DNA of 64,000 bases from Sphingorhabdus sp. EL138. GTDB taxonomy: Bacteria; Pseudomonadota; Alphaproteobacteria; Sphingomonadales; Sphingomonadaceae. The notes under the pieces are model-generated. The model saw only the letters and a program-made list of their open reading frames with translations. It did no database searches and was not told where the DNA came from. Position 1 is the stretch's first letter. Every line of letters begins with the position of its first letter. Both the position numbers and the translations under genes were made by a program. This document shows positions 63,941 through 64,000 of this stretch, piece after piece. Location: NCBI RefSeq assembly GCF_945890115.1, contig NZ_CAMDCK010000003.1, forward strand, positions 86,096-150,095, given 5' to 3'.

Positions 63941-64000
63941 TTTATTTACTCCTGCTCCACAGGTGCCCCCGAAAGGACAAACCCTATCTCAACGCTGATG

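Overview
The window reads as ordinary chromosome of an alphaproteobacterium, most likely a sphingomonad (Sphingomonadales; a Sphingorhabdus/Sphingopyxis-like organism). This rests on gene order and protein style: aroQ-accB-accC, rpmF-plsX-fabH-ihfA-merR, cpoB-tilS-ftsH, xseB-ispA, a class I lysyl-tRNA synthetase, a ThiS-ThiG fusion, a PHA depolymerase, and a GTTC-N7-GTTC SOS box of the alphaproteobacterial type. I saw no rRNA, tRNA, CRISPR array, insertion sequence or intact prophage.

Layout. 1-3.5 kb: end of metK, trmB, and a LytS/LytTR two-component pair. 3.5-7.6 kb: thiSG on the minus strand facing aroQ-accB-accC and a VanX-like lipoprotein. 7.7-14.6 kb: secreted or metabolic single genes (RcnB-like protein with EF-hand-like repeats, amidohydrolase, 2OG-Fe(II) oxygenase, DUF885 protein, esterase, desaturase). 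14.6-20.5 kb: DUF1003 protein, class I LysRS, divergent Fe-S helicase, phosphohistidine phosphatase, acetyltransferase. 20.5-23.5 kb: the lipid/ribosome cluster rpmF-plsX-fabH-ihfA-merR. 23.8-27.4 kb: MAPEG protein, MBL hydrolase, a divergent S24 repressor/SOS-box module with two small unknown genes, and an MscS channel. 27.5-33 kb: MaoC, thiolase and small oxidoreductase-type genes, then an integral membrane gene between two repeat-rich gaps, then phaZ. 33-43.5 kb: ABC exporter, two DUF465 proteins, ptsP, HTH membrane protein, cpoB, tilS, ftsH and two accessory genes. 43.5-48.8 kb: rpoZ, PLD, lipid methyltransferase-like protein, MFS and LysR. 49-55.4 kb: xseB-ispA-coaD, an acyl-CoA ligase and gyrB. 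55.4-61.1 kb: rlpA-like, ygfZ, pyrC, rarD and an S9A peptidase. 61.3-64 kb: the end of the ribosomal-protein operon (rpsM-rpsK-rpoA-rplQ, minus strand).

Most of the window is housekeeping. The points that stand out are (i) the S24 repressor/SOS-box/two-small-gene module at 24.9-26.2 kb, (ii) a recurrent TAGGGTCAGGACC-type motif that in four cases begins exactly at a TAG stop codon, (iii) a family of REP-like hairpin repeats in three gene-less gaps, (iv) an orphan minus-strand UUCG-loop terminator behind a possible 27-residue ORF or small RNA, and (v) five tandem 12-residue EF-hand-like loops in a secreted protein. All names come from reading motifs by eye; no database search was run.
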